Positions 7,833 through 17,542 are shown, numbered from the stretch's first letter. The stretch: 64,000 nucleotides of DNA from Abditibacterium sp. (GCA_030448265.1 JAUJNG010000024.1:1-64000); one strand, 5' to 3'. The notes: a model not told the origin generated them from the sequence alone. Program-made: numbers and translations.

Positions 7833-10208
7833 ATGTCATTTCAGCGCGTTACGCTCGATGAGCAGCCCTTCCAACTTCCCAAACCTGGCCCCAACTGGGG
7901 GCGCGGCGGCGTGTGGCCCGCGCAGTGGATTTGCGTCCCCAACGCTGCCGCGCCCATCGTGGCGGCCTACCGTCTGGAATTTTCGCTCGACAAGCCCGAA
8001 AATTTCCGCATTCACCTTTCCGGCGATGAGCGCTACGATCTGTTTTTGAATGGCGAGCGCGTCGGGCGCGGGCCGGAGCGCGGCGATATCGAACACTGGA
8101 GTTTCGAGACTTACGACCTGGAACTCCCCACAGGCACGCACATCTTCGTGGCGCGGGTTTGGTCGCTGGGTGAGGTCGCCGCGTTCGCGCAATTTTCGGT
8201 TCATCATGGTTTTTTGTTTTGCCCCGAACGGGAGGATTTGCAATTTCAACTCGCGACGGGTATTGCGCCGTGGACGGGCAAAATTCTGAGCGGCTACGGA
8301 TGGCTCTCGCCGCTATATGCCTGGGGAACGGGCCATAACGTGCGAATCGACGGGCGCGAGTTCAGTTGGAATCACGAAAGCGGCGCGGGCGAAGGCTGGG
8401 GCGAAGTCGAAACTCTGTGGCCTGGCGCGCGCAGCGGTTCGCAGGTCGAAATCACGGCTTACCAGCGGCTCGCACCCGCGTCGCTACCGCCCATGATGGA
8501 CGAAATCCGACGCGGTTTTCGCGTCCGCCACGTCAGCAATGCCAAAGCGCCGACAACGGAAATCCCGATTCGCGCTGCCGACAACCTCACGGAGGAAATC
8601 GCGGGTTGGCAGGAGCTTTTAGGTGGCAGAAAGTCAATTCAAATTCCCGCCCACACGTCGCGGCGCGTTCTGGTTGACCTCGAGAATTACTTTTGCGCGC
8701 GTCCCGAAGTGGCTTTGAGCGGCGGGCGCGACTCTCTGGTGCGCGTTCACTGGGCTGAGGGACTGTTCGAAGACCTGGAAACCTGGACAAAAGGAAATCG
8801 CAGCGAAATTGAGGGCAAGTTCTTCACGACTCACTACAGCAAAAAAGACGGCGTGGGCGACCAATTCATCGCGGATGGCAGCCAAAATCGCGGTTTTGAG
8901 CCGTTGTGGTGGCAGGCGGGCCGCTATCTTGAAATCTATGTCGAAACGGCGGGAAACCCGCTCACCATCGAAAGTTTCGCGCTGCGTGAAACCCGCTACC
9001 CGCTCGAAAGCGCCGCCCAGTTTTCCTGCTCCGACGCGCGCTTGAAAGCTCTCGAACCGATGATGATTCGCGCGCTGCAAATGTGCGCGCACGAAACCTA
9101 CATGGACTGCCCGTATTTCGAACAGCTCATGTATGTCGGCGACACGCGCCTCGAAGTTTTGGTCACTTACGCGCTAACCAAAGATGAAGCCTTGCCGCGC
9201 AAGGCGCTGCGATTGTTCGATTGGTCGCGCCTCAATTCGGGCCTCACGCAAAGCCGCTATCCCTCGCGGGCGCGCCAGATCATCCCACCGTTTTCGCTAT
9301 GGTGGGTGGCGATGTGCCACGATTACGCGCTCTGGCGCGGCGACCCCGACTTTACACGGTCTCTTCTTCCTGGCGTGCGCGCGGTCTGCGATTATTTCGC
9401 GTCACTCATTCGTCCAGATGGGTTATTGGACGCGCCCGATGGATGGAATTTCACCGATTGGGTCGTCACCACGGACACGCCGCAACAAGACTACGGCGGC
9501 GATCCCAACTGGAAAAATGGCGTGCCGCCCACCGGCGAAACACAGCCATCGGGCATTCTGGGCTGGCAGGCGGCCTGGGTGTTCCAAATGGCGGGCGACC
9601 TCGAAAGCTGGTTTGGCGAACCCGAAATTTCTGGGTTGCAAGCACGGCGCGCCAAGTCGCTGGCCGACGCGCTGCACACCCATTTTTGGAACGAAGAACG
9701 CGGCCTTTTCGCCGACGATCTGGGCCACGAGCATTGGAGTGAACACGCGCAGTGCCTGTCAATTTTGAGTGGATTATTGGACTCGAAGCGCAGTGAGCGT
9801 GTGACCACGGGCCTGTTCGAAAATCCCGATTTGGCGCGCACCACGATTTATTTCGCGCATTACTTCCTCGAAACCTGCCGCGCAGTGGGCCGCATGGACA
9901 AGTTCTGGGAAAAGCTGGATCTGTGGTTCGGACTCGTCGAAAACGACCTCAAGACCACCATCGAAATGCCCGAACCCACGCGCTCCGACTGCCACGCCTG
10001 GGGCGCGCACCCGCTGTTTCACATCTATGCGACTCTCGCGGGCATTCGTCCCACTGCGCCAGGCTTTGCTCAGGTTGAAATCAAGCCCCAACTCGGCCAG
10101 ATGAGGCACCTGGACGCGACCATGCCCCACCCGCGCGGTGCAATCCGCGTCGTTGCCACTGGCGACAAAGAGGAAATCTTCCTGCCCGAAGGTGTCGAAC
10201 TCCTTTGA
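7833..10208 (+). CDS. alpha-L-rhamnosidase-like glycoside hydrolase (GH78)
   Basis: The 791-residue protein has no signal peptide and is probably cytoplasmic. It has an N-terminal beta-sandwich region (about 1-380; W.A.WI..P at 28-35) and a C-terminal (alpha/alpha)6 barrel carrying the family's catalytic region. Here that region reads [14 protein letters not shown], where many GH78 enzymes have DCP.R.ER.GW.GD; the DCP and GD ends are kept but the middle differs. Later barrel motifs are SRYPSRA, PPFSLWW, TDWV and a terminal [12 protein letters not shown]. It would remove terminal rhamnose from plant or microbial glycans, though the substrate may differ given the changed motif. Confidence 0.85.
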   Translation: MSFQRVTLDEQPFQLPKPGPNWGRGGVWPAQWICVPNAAAPIVAAYRLEFSLDKPENFRIHLSGDERYDLFLNGERVGRGPERGDIEHWSFETYDLELPTGTHIFVARVWSLGEVAAFAQFSVHHGFLFCPEREDLQFQLATGIAPWTGKILSGYGWLSPLYAWGTGHNVRIDGREFSWNHESGAGEGWGEVETLWPGARSGSQVEITAYQRLAPASLPPMMDEIRRGFRVRHVSNAKAPTTEIPIRAADNLTEEIAGWQELLGGRKSIQIPAHTSRRVLVDLENYFCARPEVALSGGRDSLVRVHWAEGLFEDLETWTKGNRSEIEGKFFTTHYSKKDGVGDQFIADGSQNRGFEPLWWQAGRYLEIYVETAGNPLTIESFALRETRYPLESAAQFSCSDARLKALEPMMIRALQMCAHETYMDCPYFEQLMYVGDTRLEVLVTYALTKDEALPRKALRLFDWSRLNSGLTQSRYPSRARQIIPPFSLWWVAMCHDYALWRGDPDFTRSLLPGVRAVCDYFASLIRPDGLLDAPDGWNFTDWVVTTDTPQQDYGGDPNWKNGVPPTGETQPSGILGWQAAWVFQMAGDLESWFGEPEISGLQARRAKSLADALHTHFWNEERGLFADDLGHEHWSEHAQCLSILSGLLDSKRSERVTTGLFENPDLARTTIYFAHYFLETCRAVGRMDKFWEKLDLWFGLVENDLKTTIEMPEPTRSDCHAWGAHPLFHIYATLAGIRPTAPGFAQVEIKPQLGQMRHLDATMPHPRGAIRVVATGDKEEIFLPEGVELL

Positions 10209-10224
10209 ATTTCCGCACGGGCTA

Positions 10225-10379
10225 TGTTCGCTCGACTGAAGTCGGCGCTATGGGCCAGCAAGCTGGCTGACTTCCCGCCTTCGCGGGAACCAAACTGCTT
10301 GGTTTCGGCGCAGGCCGAAAGTGAGCGGCGGAGCCGCGGGGCACCCTCTGGGTCAGCGCCGACTTCAGTCGAGCGAACA
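10225..10379. repeat. long intergenic hairpin, TGTTCGCTCGACTG family
   Basis: A 25-base left arm (10225-10249) is perfectly mirrored at 10355-10379. The 105-base loop contains several smaller hairpins (GCCAGCAAGCTGGC, TTCCCGCCTTCGCGGGAA, CCAAACTGCTTGG, TTCGG/CCGAA), giving a multi-branched structured-RNA appearance. It lies between two convergent genes. Confidence 0.92.
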
Positions 10380-10404
10380 ACCCAGCGCCTTTAGCGGTGA
10401 ATTT

Positions 10405-11229
10405 TCAAGCCCATTCGCGCAGCGGCACATCATCGGGCGCTTTTCCAGGCAGATAAAACGAAAGTTCGTGGCTCGATGCGCCCAGAAGCTGCTTTTGAAG
10501 CGGATTGGCGCGAGAGAGAAGTTCGTCGTTCTGGGTTTGAAAATCAATGGCCTTCATCCAGCGATGGCAGTAGCCGATGTAGATATTCTGGCGCGGCTCG
10601 GTCGAATAGTTCGGCCCGACCGCGTGCCAGCAGCGATTTTCAAACAAAACCGCATCACCTGGGCGCGTGAGAATTTCGGTCATGCCGCACGGCTCGCCCG
10701 TCGCGGGGTCGATTTCAGGTTTGGCGGCGCGGCAATGGCTTCCGGCCACCACGCGCAGATTGCCTTTATTCGGTTCGCTGAGATCGGTGAGGAAATAGCC
10801 GATTTTGGCGTAGATGCGCGGCTCGACCGGCCCCCACTGACCCTCGACGCACGGCGGGCGCGGGTTGGGGCCGTCGGCGTGCCAGTCGATGGCTTTGAAG
10901 CTCATCTTTTCGCCAGGGTTGGGAGTGCGCGCGAAAACGTGCGAGGTGGTGAGCTGAATGTTCCAGCCCAGAATATCCAGCATCGCGCCCAGCGCCGCCG
11001 GATGCGAAATGAGCGGCAAAAGTTCTTCGCTGCGCGCAATGGCGTTGCGAATCTCGACGGTCTGATGCGCTTCGAGCGATTTTTCCTGACGAAATTTGTC
11101 GCACATTTGGCCGGTGACGGCGAGATAATGCGCGGTTTCGTCTGGGGAAAGCAGACCAGGCAGCAGCAAAAAGCCGTCGCGCTCGAATTGTTCGAGCTGC
11201 GCGGGCGAAAGGCGTTGGGGAGCGTTCAT
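10405..11229 (-). CDS. phytanoyl-CoA dioxygenase family (PhyH) Fe(II)/2-oxoglutarate oxygenase
   Basis: The 274-residue protein has the double-stranded beta-helix pattern of PhyH proteins: an N-terminal FERDGFLLLPGLLSPDE, the iron ligands HAD in DWHADGPN (about residues 115-117) and the distal histidine in FENRCWHAVGPN (about 200). An arginine for 2-oxoglutarate follows in RQNIYIGY. Bacterial members hydroxylate small molecules of many kinds; the substrate cannot be read from the sequence. An AraC-type regulator is encoded just upstream on the same strand and may control it. Confidence 0.88.
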   Translation of the reverse strand: MNAPQRLSPAQLEQFERDGFLLLPGLLSPDETAHYLAVTGQMCDKFRQEKSLEAHQTVEIRNAIARSEELLPLISHPAALGAMLDILGWNIQLTTSHVFARTPNPGEKMSFKAIDWHADGPNPRPPCVEGQWGPVEPRIYAKIGYFLTDLSEPNKGNLRVVAGSHCRAAKPEIDPATGEPCGMTEILTRPGDAVLFENRCWHAVGPNYSTEPRQNIYIGYCHRWMKAIDFQTQNDELLSRANPLQKQLLGASSHELSFYLPGKAPDDVPLREWA

Positions 11230-11310
11230 ACCTTTTATTTTCCCTCGCCAAATCGGGCGGCGCGCGACGTTATCGCGCGCGGATTTGATATTTTCGCTCT
11301 TTTTCGAAGC

Positions 11311-12120
11311 TCACACCCGCTCGCGCGCCGCGCGTTTCCATTCGAGCGGCGCGGCTCCAAAAGCGCCGCGAAACGCGCGCGAAAACTGCGCGGCGCCCGC
11401 GAAACCGCTTCGCGCCGCGATTTCGCCCACGCTCCATTCCTCGCTTTCCAGCATCGCGCGCGCGATTTCGAGGCGGCGGCGTAAAAGCGTATCGCGCGGC
11501 GAACTTCCCAGATGCTTTTCCCACAAACGCCGGAACTGCGCGGGCGAAAAATGCGCCCCGCGCGCCAGTTCAGCCACCGAAACCTGCGGCTCATTTTCGA
11601 TGCGACTCAGCGCGTTTTCGAGCCACATTGGAAAGTCGGGGCGCCACGACGCTTCGCCCGCCGCGCTCCACAGCCAGCCCATCAAAGCGCGGCCCAGACC
11701 GTCGATTTCCAATTGCGAGGCGCCATTGTTTTGTCCTTCGACCAAAAGCGTTATCAAGCGCGCGCCGCGCTCGTTTTGCCCTGCGTTGGGGCGAAAAATG
11801 AGCGGCGCGGGCGGCGCGAACCAGTTTTTGCCGCCGCACTGCGCCACGATGCCCACCGTGAGCCAGCTCGCGCCCCCCGCCCCCGTTTCCATGCGCCGCG
11901 CGCCGCTCGGAGCGCGCCACACCCAGTCGCCCGCGCGCGCAATTTGACGAATTTCATCGGCTTCGACGCGCAAAATCCCGCGTTCGAGGTGCCACAGCGA
12001 CGCCGAAGCGATGCGCGGCGAAAAATGTGTCCATCCCGCCTCGACATCGTGGCGCGCGGCCCACGCCAGATCGAAACTGAGGCTCTGGGGCGCGGGAAAA
12101 CCAAGGTTTTTCATGGGCAT
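11311..12120 (-). CDS. AraC-family transcriptional regulator
   Basis: The 269-residue protein has an N-terminal cupin-like sensor region (about 1-170) and a C-terminal double helix-turn-helix DNA-binding domain (about 175-265: VSVAELARGAHFSPAQFRR, then SVGEIAARSGFAGAAQFSR). The frame extends 37 codons further upstream, but the ATG at 12120, with GGAAG just upstream, fits the family and avoids overlap with the divergent kinase. Divergence from the kinase/SDR operon, and co-orientation with the PhyH oxygenase downstream, suggest it regulates one or both. Confidence 0.85.
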   Translation of the reverse strand: MPMKNLGFPAPQSLSFDLAWAARHDVEAGWTHFSPRIASASLWHLERGILRVEADEIRQIARAGDWVWRAPSGARRMETGAGGASWLTVGIVAQCGGKNWFAPPAPLIFRPNAGQNERGARLITLLVEGQNNGASQLEIDGLGRALMGWLWSAAGEASWRPDFPMWLENALSRIENEPQVSVAELARGAHFSPAQFRRLWEKHLGSSPRDTLLRRRLEIARAMLESEEWSVGEIAARSGFAGAAQFSRAFRGAFGAAPLEWKRAARERV

Positions 12121-12154
12121 GGGAACTTCCGGTTTATAATGTTTCCCAACTTCC
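12121..12154. promoter_or_regulatory. divergent promoter region between AraC regulator and sugar kinase
   Basis: The 34-base gap contains a perfect TATAAT at 12135-12140 on the plus strand, 14 bases before the kinase ATG, implying a leader of only about 8 bases. The overlapping minus-strand TATAAA could serve the regulator. No good -35 is visible for either, consistent with activator dependence. Confidence 0.5.
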
Positions 12155-13603
12155 ATGACTCCTCTCGTTCTGGCGCTCGACATCGGCACCTCGTCCACCC
12201 GCGCCCTATGCTTCGATTTCGAGGGCCGCAAAGTCGGGCAATCGGCGCAAATCCCCTACGACCAGCGCACCACCGATGATGGCGGCGTGGAAATCGACGC
12301 CGATTTTCTGCTCGATTTGACCGCGCAGTGTCTCGACCAACTGCTGCCCACATTGCAAGGCGAAGTGGTGGGCGTGGCGATTTCAGGTTTCTGGCATTCG
12401 CTGCTGGCCGTTGACGACGCGGGAAATGCGCTCACGCCGGTTTTGAGTTGGGCCGACAATCGCGCCGCCGCCTATGTGCCGGTTTTGCGCGCTTTGATGG
12501 ACGAAACCGCGTGTCACGCGCGACTGGGCTGCGTTTTTCACACCTCGTATTGGCCCGCCAAACTGCTCTGGCTGCGCGATGCGCGCCCCGAACTTTTCGC
12601 GCGCGAAGCGAAGCCGCGCTGGATGGGTTTCGGCGAATTTTTGAGATCGAAATGGTGCGGCGACGCGCGCATGAGCCTGTCGATGGCGTCGGGAAGCGGC
12701 CTTTTCGACCAGAACCGGCTGGAATTCGATGCCGAAATGCTAAGTCATGTGCCAATCGAGCGCGCCCAAATCCCCGAACTGTGTGACGCCGCCGATTTCG
12801 CGCATCTGAATGAAAAAATGGCGACGCGCTGGCCCAAACTGAAAGATGCGAAATGGTTTCCAGCGATTGGCGACGGCGCCTGTTCCAACTTGGGAAGCGG
12901 CTGCGCCGACGAAACCAAAATCGGCCTCAACGCCGGAACTTCGGGCGCGCTGCGCGTGGTTTTGAGAGATTTCGCGGGCGCGCCGCCGCGCGGTTTGTGG
13001 CGTTATCGCGTGGACAATGGTCGCTCGATTGTGGGCGGCGCGCTGTCGAACGCCGGAAACGTCCTCGCCTGGGCGCGCGAAAACCTGCGGCTGAGCGATG
13101 ACTGGCCTCAAAACGTCGCCGCAATGGAAGTGGGCGCGCATGGCCTGACAGTTTTACCGTTTCTGGCGGGCGAACGCGCGCCGCTTTGGAACGGCGAGGC
13201 GCGTTTCGTTTTGGAAGGCGCGAGTTGGAATTCCGACGCCGACATGATGATGCGCGCCGTTCTGGAAGGCGCCGCGCTGCGTTTTTCCGCCGTCGCGGGC
13301 GAACTGCTCAAACTCGCGCCCGCCGCGCAAATCATCTTTTCGGGCGGCGCTTTGGAGCGGGTTCCTCTCTGGCAGAGCATCGTGTGCGATGCCATCGGCG
13401 CCCCTCTCACGCAAAGTCTGGAAAGCGAAGCCTCGGCGCGCGGCGCGGCGCTTTTGGCGCTCGAAGCCCTCGGCGCCCTCACCGACGCCAGAGACGTGCC
13501 GCCCGAAATGGGCGCGACTTTGCAGCCGAACCTCGAAAACCACGCGGTTTACACGCGAATGCTGGACAGACAAAACGCGCTTTACGCCAAAATCTACGAA
13601 TAG
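12155..13603 (+). CDS. FGGY-family carbohydrate kinase (gluconokinase-like)
   Basis: The 482-residue sugar kinase has the two actin-like ATPase domains of the FGGY family. Visible are LALDIGTSSTRALCFD (N-terminal phosphate-1 loop), a substrate-side LSWADNRAA, GDGACSNLGSG with GLNAGTSGALR in the second half, and GGALERVPLWQ. The wording is closer to gluconokinases than to xylulokinases, but the exact sugar is not certain. The gene is followed by an SDR of the mannonate/gluconate oxidoreductase type, suggesting a sugar-acid catabolic pair. There is no Shine-Dalgarno and the leader looks very short. Confidence 0.82.
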   Translation: MTPLVLALDIGTSSTRALCFDFEGRKVGQSAQIPYDQRTTDDGGVEIDADFLLDLTAQCLDQLLPTLQGEVVGVAISGFWHSLLAVDDAGNALTPVLSWADNRAAAYVPVLRALMDETACHARLGCVFHTSYWPAKLLWLRDARPELFAREAKPRWMGFGEFLRSKWCGDARMSLSMASGSGLFDQNRLEFDAEMLSHVPIERAQIPELCDAADFAHLNEKMATRWPKLKDAKWFPAIGDGACSNLGSGCADETKIGLNAGTSGALRVVLRDFAGAPPRGLWRYRVDNGRSIVGGALSNAGNVLAWARENLRLSDDWPQNVAAMEVGAHGLTVLPFLAGERAPLWNGEARFVLEGASWNSDADMMMRAVLEGAALRFSAVAGELLKLAPAAQIIFSGGALERVPLWQSIVCDAIGAPLTQSLESEASARGAALLALEALGALTDARDVPPEMGATLQPNLENHAVYTRMLDRQNALYAKIYE

Positions 13604-13672
13604 GTTAAAGGTTAAAGGTTCGCAAGCCCCAACCTTTAACCTTTAACCTTCAACCTTCAACCTTTAACCTCA
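13604..13672. repeat. long intergenic hairpin, GGTTAAAGG family
   Basis: GGTTAAAGGTTAAAGGTT at the left is mirrored by repeated AACCTTTAACC units on the right around a short loop. It occupies the whole gap between the kinase and the SDR gene. Confidence 0.88.
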
Positions 13673-13673
13673 A

Positions 13674-14480
13674 ATGAACCTCTTCAATCTCGAAAACGAA
13701 ATCGCCGTTGTCATCGGCGGCACTGGTGTTCTGGGCGGCGCGATGGCGCGCGCTCTAGCCGCGCACGGCGCCCGCGTCGCCGTCGTGGGCCGCAACGCCC
13801 AGAACGGCCAGTCTCACGTCGAAGCCATTCAAAACGAAGGCGGAACCGCGATTTTCACTGCCGCCGACGCGCTCGACAAGGGCGATTTAAGCCGCGCCCG
13901 CGATGAAATCACCTCGAAACTCGGCGCCGCGACGATTTTAGTCAACGCGGCGGGCGGCAACCGGCCCGACGCCACGCTGCCCCCTGGCGCCAACTTTTGC
14001 GATTTGCCGCTTGAAGCGTGGAATGGCGTTTTCGACCTCAATTTAGTCGGCGGCGCGCTTTTGCCCAGTCAAGTTTTCGGGCAATCTATGCTGCAAAACG
14101 GAGGCGGTTCGATTATCAACATCGCGTCGATGGCGGGGATGATTCCGCTTTCACGCGTCGTGGCCTATGGCGCCGCCAAAGCCGCCGTGCTCAATCTGAC
14201 GCAGTTTCTGGCGCGCGAATGGGCCACCAAAAACATTCGCGTCAACGCGATTTCGCCAGGATTTTTTCCCGCCGAACAAAACAAAAAACTGCTCTTCAGC
14301 GACGACGGCTCCTACACCGAGCGCGGCGCTCAGATCATCGGTCACACCCCGATGGATCGCTTCGGCGAGTCATCGGAACTGATGGGCGCGGTCATTTTTC
14401 TGGCTTCAAAAAGCGCGTCGGGGTTTGTAACGGGGCATAATCTGGTGGTGGACGGCGGGTTTTCGGCGACGACAATTTGA
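13674..14480 (+). CDS. short-chain dehydrogenase/reductase, D-mannonate oxidoreductase-like
   Basis: The 268-residue NAD(P)-dependent SDR has GGTGVLGGAMA (cofactor loop, about 16-26), NAAGGN (about 90), the catalytic Ser in NIASMAG and the YGAAK pair (Tyr and Lys, about 165-169). Its C-terminal DGGFSATTI is typical. The NAAGGNRPDAT phrase resembles SDR-type mannonate/fructuronate reductases. With the upstream gluconokinase-like gene it may interconvert keto- and hydroxy-aldonic acids; this is inference. Confidence 0.85.
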   Translation: MNLFNLENEIAVVIGGTGVLGGAMARALAAHGARVAVVGRNAQNGQSHVEAIQNEGGTAIFTAADALDKGDLSRARDEITSKLGAATILVNAAGGNRPDATLPPGANFCDLPLEAWNGVFDLNLVGGALLPSQVFGQSMLQNGGGSIINIASMAGMIPLSRVVAYGAAKAAVLNLTQFLAREWATKNIRVNAISPGFFPAEQNKKLLFSDDGSYTERGAQIIGHTPMDRFGESSELMGAVIFLASKSASGFVTGHNLVVDGGFSATTI

Positions 14481-14482
14481 AC

Positions 14483-15004
14483 ATGAAACCCTTTCTTTTC
14501 GCCTCATTTTTCGCCCTCGTGCTGGCGGGCTGCCAATCCAAAACCCCACCCGACGCGCCTGCTCCCGCTTCGAGCGCGCAGTCGCAAAGCACGCCGCCGG
14601 TTGTTCGCGTCGCTGGCAAAGACCCGCAGATGGAAAAAGCGATTGCAGGCGCGCGCCAGTCGGTGGGGAAGTTCATCGCGGCGCTCCAGGCGCCCAAAGC
14701 CAAACAGAGCGGGTTTTCAGTTAAAAAGCCGTTCCCAACCGCTCAGGGCGTCGAACACATCTGGCTTTCCGACATTTCGTTCGAGGGCGGGAAGTTCAAG
14801 GGCCGCATCGCCAACGCTCCGGCCAGGGTCAAGGGCGTCAAACTCGGCGACGCCGCAAGCGTGGGCAAAAACGAAATCTCCGACTGGTATTATCTCGATT
14901 CGGGCAAATTAATCGGCGGCCAGAGCATCCGACTCTTGTATTCGCGGCTGCCCCCGCGCGCTCGGAAAATTTTCGACGCACAAGCGGGATTTCGCCTCAA
15001 ATAA
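14483..15004 (+). CDS. DUF2314-domain lipoprotein
   Basis: This is a 173-residue lipoprotein. The signal peptide (MKPFLFASFFALVLAGC) ends in a lipobox with Cys at about residue 17, followed by a Pro/Ala/Ser-rich linker. The DUF2314 (YegJ-like) domain covers about 70-170, with HIWLSDISFEGG, GRIANAPARV and KNEISDWYYLDSGKLIGG. A TTG six bases upstream overlaps the previous stop (TTGA), but the ATG at 14483 is the better start. Likely co-transcribed with the SDR. Biochemical role unknown. Confidence 0.82.
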   Translation: MKPFLFASFFALVLAGCQSKTPPDAPAPASSAQSQSTPPVVRVAGKDPQMEKAIAGARQSVGKFIAALQAPKAKQSGFSVKKPFPTAQGVEHIWLSDISFEGGKFKGRIANAPARVKGVKLGDAASVGKNEISDWYYLDSGKLIGGQSIRLLYSRLPPRARKIFDAQAGFRLK

Positions 15005-15011
15005 CACCAAC

Positions 15012-15050
15012 AAAAAGCGGCGACTCTTTCACAGAGTCGCCGCTTTTTGG
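15012..15050. terminator. bidirectional intrinsic terminator
   Basis: AAAAAGCGGCGACTCT pairs perfectly with AGAGTCGCCGCTTTTT around TTCAC. The A-run and T-run allow use by both convergent genes. Confidence 0.92.
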
Positions 15051-15058
15051 TTTGGAAT

Positions 15059-16021
15059 TTACCAGGCGTAGCCTTCGGGCGAAGGTTTGAAGCCAGGGAA
15101 GATTTCATCCAGCTTTTTGCGCGTTTCCTCGGAAATTTCGATTTCGAGGGCGCGCAACGAGCCGTCGAGTTGTTCCAGAGTGCGCGGGCCGATGATGGGC
15201 GCCGTCACGACCGGATTGGACAGCAGCCAGGCGAGCGCGACATCGGCGGGCTGTTCGCCCATTTCACCGCACAAACCTTCCCATTTTTCGAGCTGCTCGC
15301 GGTTTTTCTCGATGCGCTCGCTCATTCCGGCGCGGCGGCCCTCGGTGGGTTTCGACAGCACGCCGCCCAGCATTCCGCCGCCCAATGGACTCCAGGGAAT
15401 CAGGCCCAGACCGTAGGATTCGCAGGCCGGAATCAAATCGCGTTCGACGTGGCGCGACATCAGGTTGTAAAGGCTCTGCTCCGACACCAGACCCAGAAAA
15501 TTGCGTTTTTTGGCGATCTCATTCGCCTGCGCGATGTGCCAGCCCGCGAAATTCGAACTGCCGATATAAATCACTTTGCCCTGCTGCACCAGGAGTTCCA
15601 TCGCCTGCCAGACTTCGGCCCACGGCGCCTCGCGCCAGATGTGATGCATCTGATAAAGGTCGAGATAATCGGTTTGCAAACGTTTCAAAGAGTCTTCGCA
15701 GGCGCGTCGAATGTGGAGCGCCGATAGGCGCGATTGGTTGGGCCATTCGCCCATATCGCCGTAAACCTTGGTCGCCAGCACCACTCTTTCACGCCGTCCG
15801 CCGCCCTGCGCGAAATAGCGTCCGATGATTTGTTCGGTCACGCCCTCGCCTTTTTTCCCGCCGTAAACGTTGGCGGTGTCCCAGAAGTTGATGCCGTGTT
15901 CGAGCGCCCGATCCATGATGGCGAACGAGTCGGCTTCGGTGGTTTGCGGGCCGAAATTCATCGTGCCCAGACAGAGGCGGGAGACTTTGAGACCGGTGCG
16001 GCCCAGATTGACGTAGTTCAT
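15059..16021 (-). CDS. aldo/keto reductase
   Basis: This 320-residue NADPH-dependent oxidoreductase has a TIM-barrel fold. The catalytic tetrad is visible: Asp and Tyr in DTANVYG (about 48-54), Lys in VVLATKVYG and His in YQMHHI. The cofactor-binding PIIGPRTLEQL lies near residue 280. It has the C-terminal layout of the YajO/Tas-like subgroup (SPLGGGMLGG). It stands alone between a terminator and a hairpin. Substrate unknown. Confidence 0.9.
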   Translation of the reverse strand: MNYVNLGRTGLKVSRLCLGTMNFGPQTTEADSFAIMDRALEHGINFWDTANVYGGKKGEGVTEQIIGRYFAQGGGRRERVVLATKVYGDMGEWPNQSRLSALHIRRACEDSLKRLQTDYLDLYQMHHIWREAPWAEVWQAMELLVQQGKVIYIGSSNFAGWHIAQANEIAKKRNFLGLVSEQSLYNLMSRHVERDLIPACESYGLGLIPWSPLGGGMLGGVLSKPTEGRRAGMSERIEKNREQLEKWEGLCGEMGEQPADVALAWLLSNPVVTAPIIGPRTLEQLDGSLRALEIEISEETRKKLDEIFPGFKPSPEGYAW

Positions 16022-16045
16022 ATTGGTTTTTCCTCAAGCAAAAAA

Positions 16046-16206
16046 GGAAATCGCGGGACAATCGAAGTGAAGATTTCACCACAGAGACGCGGAGGCACAG
16101 AGAAAAAAGAACAGCCCTCGGAAGAACCTCCACAATTCGCTCCTTACTCTCTGTGCCTCTGCGTCTCTGTGGTGAAATCTTCACTCGATTACCCTGGAAA
16201 TCGCGG
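16046..16206. repeat. long hairpin (CCACAGAGACGC family) flanked by an 11-bp direct repeat
   Basis: The arms at 16060-16103 and 16149-16190 are about 42 bases long and nearly perfect, with one mismatch and one indel. They contain TTTCACCACAGAGACGC. The hairpin is bracketed by GGAAATCGCGG at 16046-16056 and again at 16196-16206, which looks like a target-site duplication. A related but shorter hairpin lies at 21999-22079. Confidence 0.9.
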
Positions 16207-16268
16207 CCCACTGCGCGAAGATGGTGCCCAACTTCGCCCGCGCGCCCTAATTCGTCCAAACTAAGCTC

Positions 16269-17519
16269 ATGCAATCTGCGCTTTCTCCCTCTCAGGTGCG
16301 CGACATCGCCGCGCCGTTTCTCCAATCTCTGCAACTCGACGGCAAAAAGGTGCTGCTCATCGTGCCCGACGCCACGCGCACCGCGCCGGTGGGCCTGTTG
16401 TTCGAGACGATTTTCGATTTGATTGGCCCAGAAGTCAAGAAATTCGACGTGATGATCGCGCTCGGCACCCACGCGCCGATGAGCGACGAACAAATCAACG
16501 CGCGCCTGGAAATTTCGTCCGAAACGCGCGCCGGAAAGTATGCGAGCGTAGATTTCATCAATCACGAATGGGACAATCCCGACGCTTTGCAACTGCTTGG
16601 AACGATTGCAGCGAGTGAAATCGACCAGCTTTCGGGCGGGTTATTTTCGATGGATGTGCCCGTCACCTTCAACAAGCGCGCGCTCGGATACGACCAATTG
16701 TTGATTCTGGGGCCGGTTTTTCCGCACGAAGTCGTGGGGTTTTCGGGCGGCAACAAATATCTCTTTCCTGGCATCGGCGGGCCGGAAATTCTCAATTTTT
16801 TCCACTGGCTGGGCGCGGTGATTTCCAATGCGCGCATCATCGGCCACGCCTACACGCCGGTGCGCGCCGTCGTTGACCGTGCCGCCGCGCTCGTGCCGGT
16901 CGAAAAAGCGGCGTTTTGCATGGTGGTCAATCACGGCGAGCTGGCGGGGCTTTCGGTCGGCACGCCCGAAGAAGCGTGGCGCGAAGCGTCGCAGTTGTCG
17001 GCGCAGCTTCATGTGATTTACAAACCGAAGCCGTTTCACACCGTTTTGTCGCGCGCGCCGGAAATGTATGACGATTTGTGGGTGGGCGGCAAATGTATGT
17101 ATAAATTGGAGCCGGTGGTGGCCGATGGCGGCGAACTCATCATTTACGCGCCGCATATCTCGGAAATTTCTTCGGTTCACGGCGCCATTATCGAGCGCAT
17201 CGGCTATCACTGCCGCGATTATTTTCTCAGTGACTGGGACAAGTGGAAAGACGAACCCTGGGGCGTTCTGGCGCACTCGACTCACGTTCGCGGCCTTGGC
17301 GAAATGGTCGATGGAACCGAAAAACTGCGCGTGCGGGTGACGCTGGCGACCCAGATTCCCCGCGAGGTGTGCGAGAAGATTAATCTGGGCTACCGCGATC
17401 CGGCCACCATCAACGTCGCCGATTTCGCGAACCGCGAGGACGAAGGGATTTTATATGTCGAAAAGGCGGGCGAATATCTCTATCGACTGGAAGACGAGCC
17501 GGAGTGGGCGAGGGAGTAA
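16269..17519 (+). CDS. LarA-family nickel-pincer racemase/epimerase-like protein
   Basis: This 416-residue protein has LarA family signatures: PDATRTAPV at about residue 33, the His in ALGTHAPM, HEWDNP, and the block PHEVVGFSGGNKYLFPG, holding the His and Lys that in lactate racemase contact the pincer cofactor. The family catalyses racemisation or epimerisation of 2-hydroxy acids. No cofactor synthesis genes (larB, larC, larE) are visible in the window. The neighbouring aldo/keto reductase and sugar-acid genes hint at hydroxy-acid metabolism. Confidence 0.86.
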   Translation: MQSALSPSQVRDIAAPFLQSLQLDGKKVLLIVPDATRTAPVGLLFETIFDLIGPEVKKFDVMIALGTHAPMSDEQINARLEISSETRAGKYASVDFINHEWDNPDALQLLGTIAASEIDQLSGGLFSMDVPVTFNKRALGYDQLLILGPVFPHEVVGFSGGNKYLFPGIGGPEILNFFHWLGAVISNARIIGHAYTPVRAVVDRAAALVPVEKAAFCMVVNHGELAGLSVGTPEEAWREASQLSAQLHVIYKPKPFHTVLSRAPEMYDDLWVGGKCMYKLEPVVADGGELIIYAPHISEISSVHGAIIERIGYHCRDYFLSDWDKWKDEPWGVLAHSTHVRGLGEMVDGTEKLRVRVTLATQIPREVCEKINLGYRDPATINVADFANREDEGILYVEKAGEYLYRLEDEPEWARE

Positions 17520-17542
17520 AATAAAGAGTGGAGGGACAAATT

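Noticed and set aside
10225-10379. Structured non-coding RNA or riboswitch
   Set aside because: The multi-hairpin loop is suggestive, but it lies between convergent genes, with no promoter, and fits the general hairpin pattern of the window.
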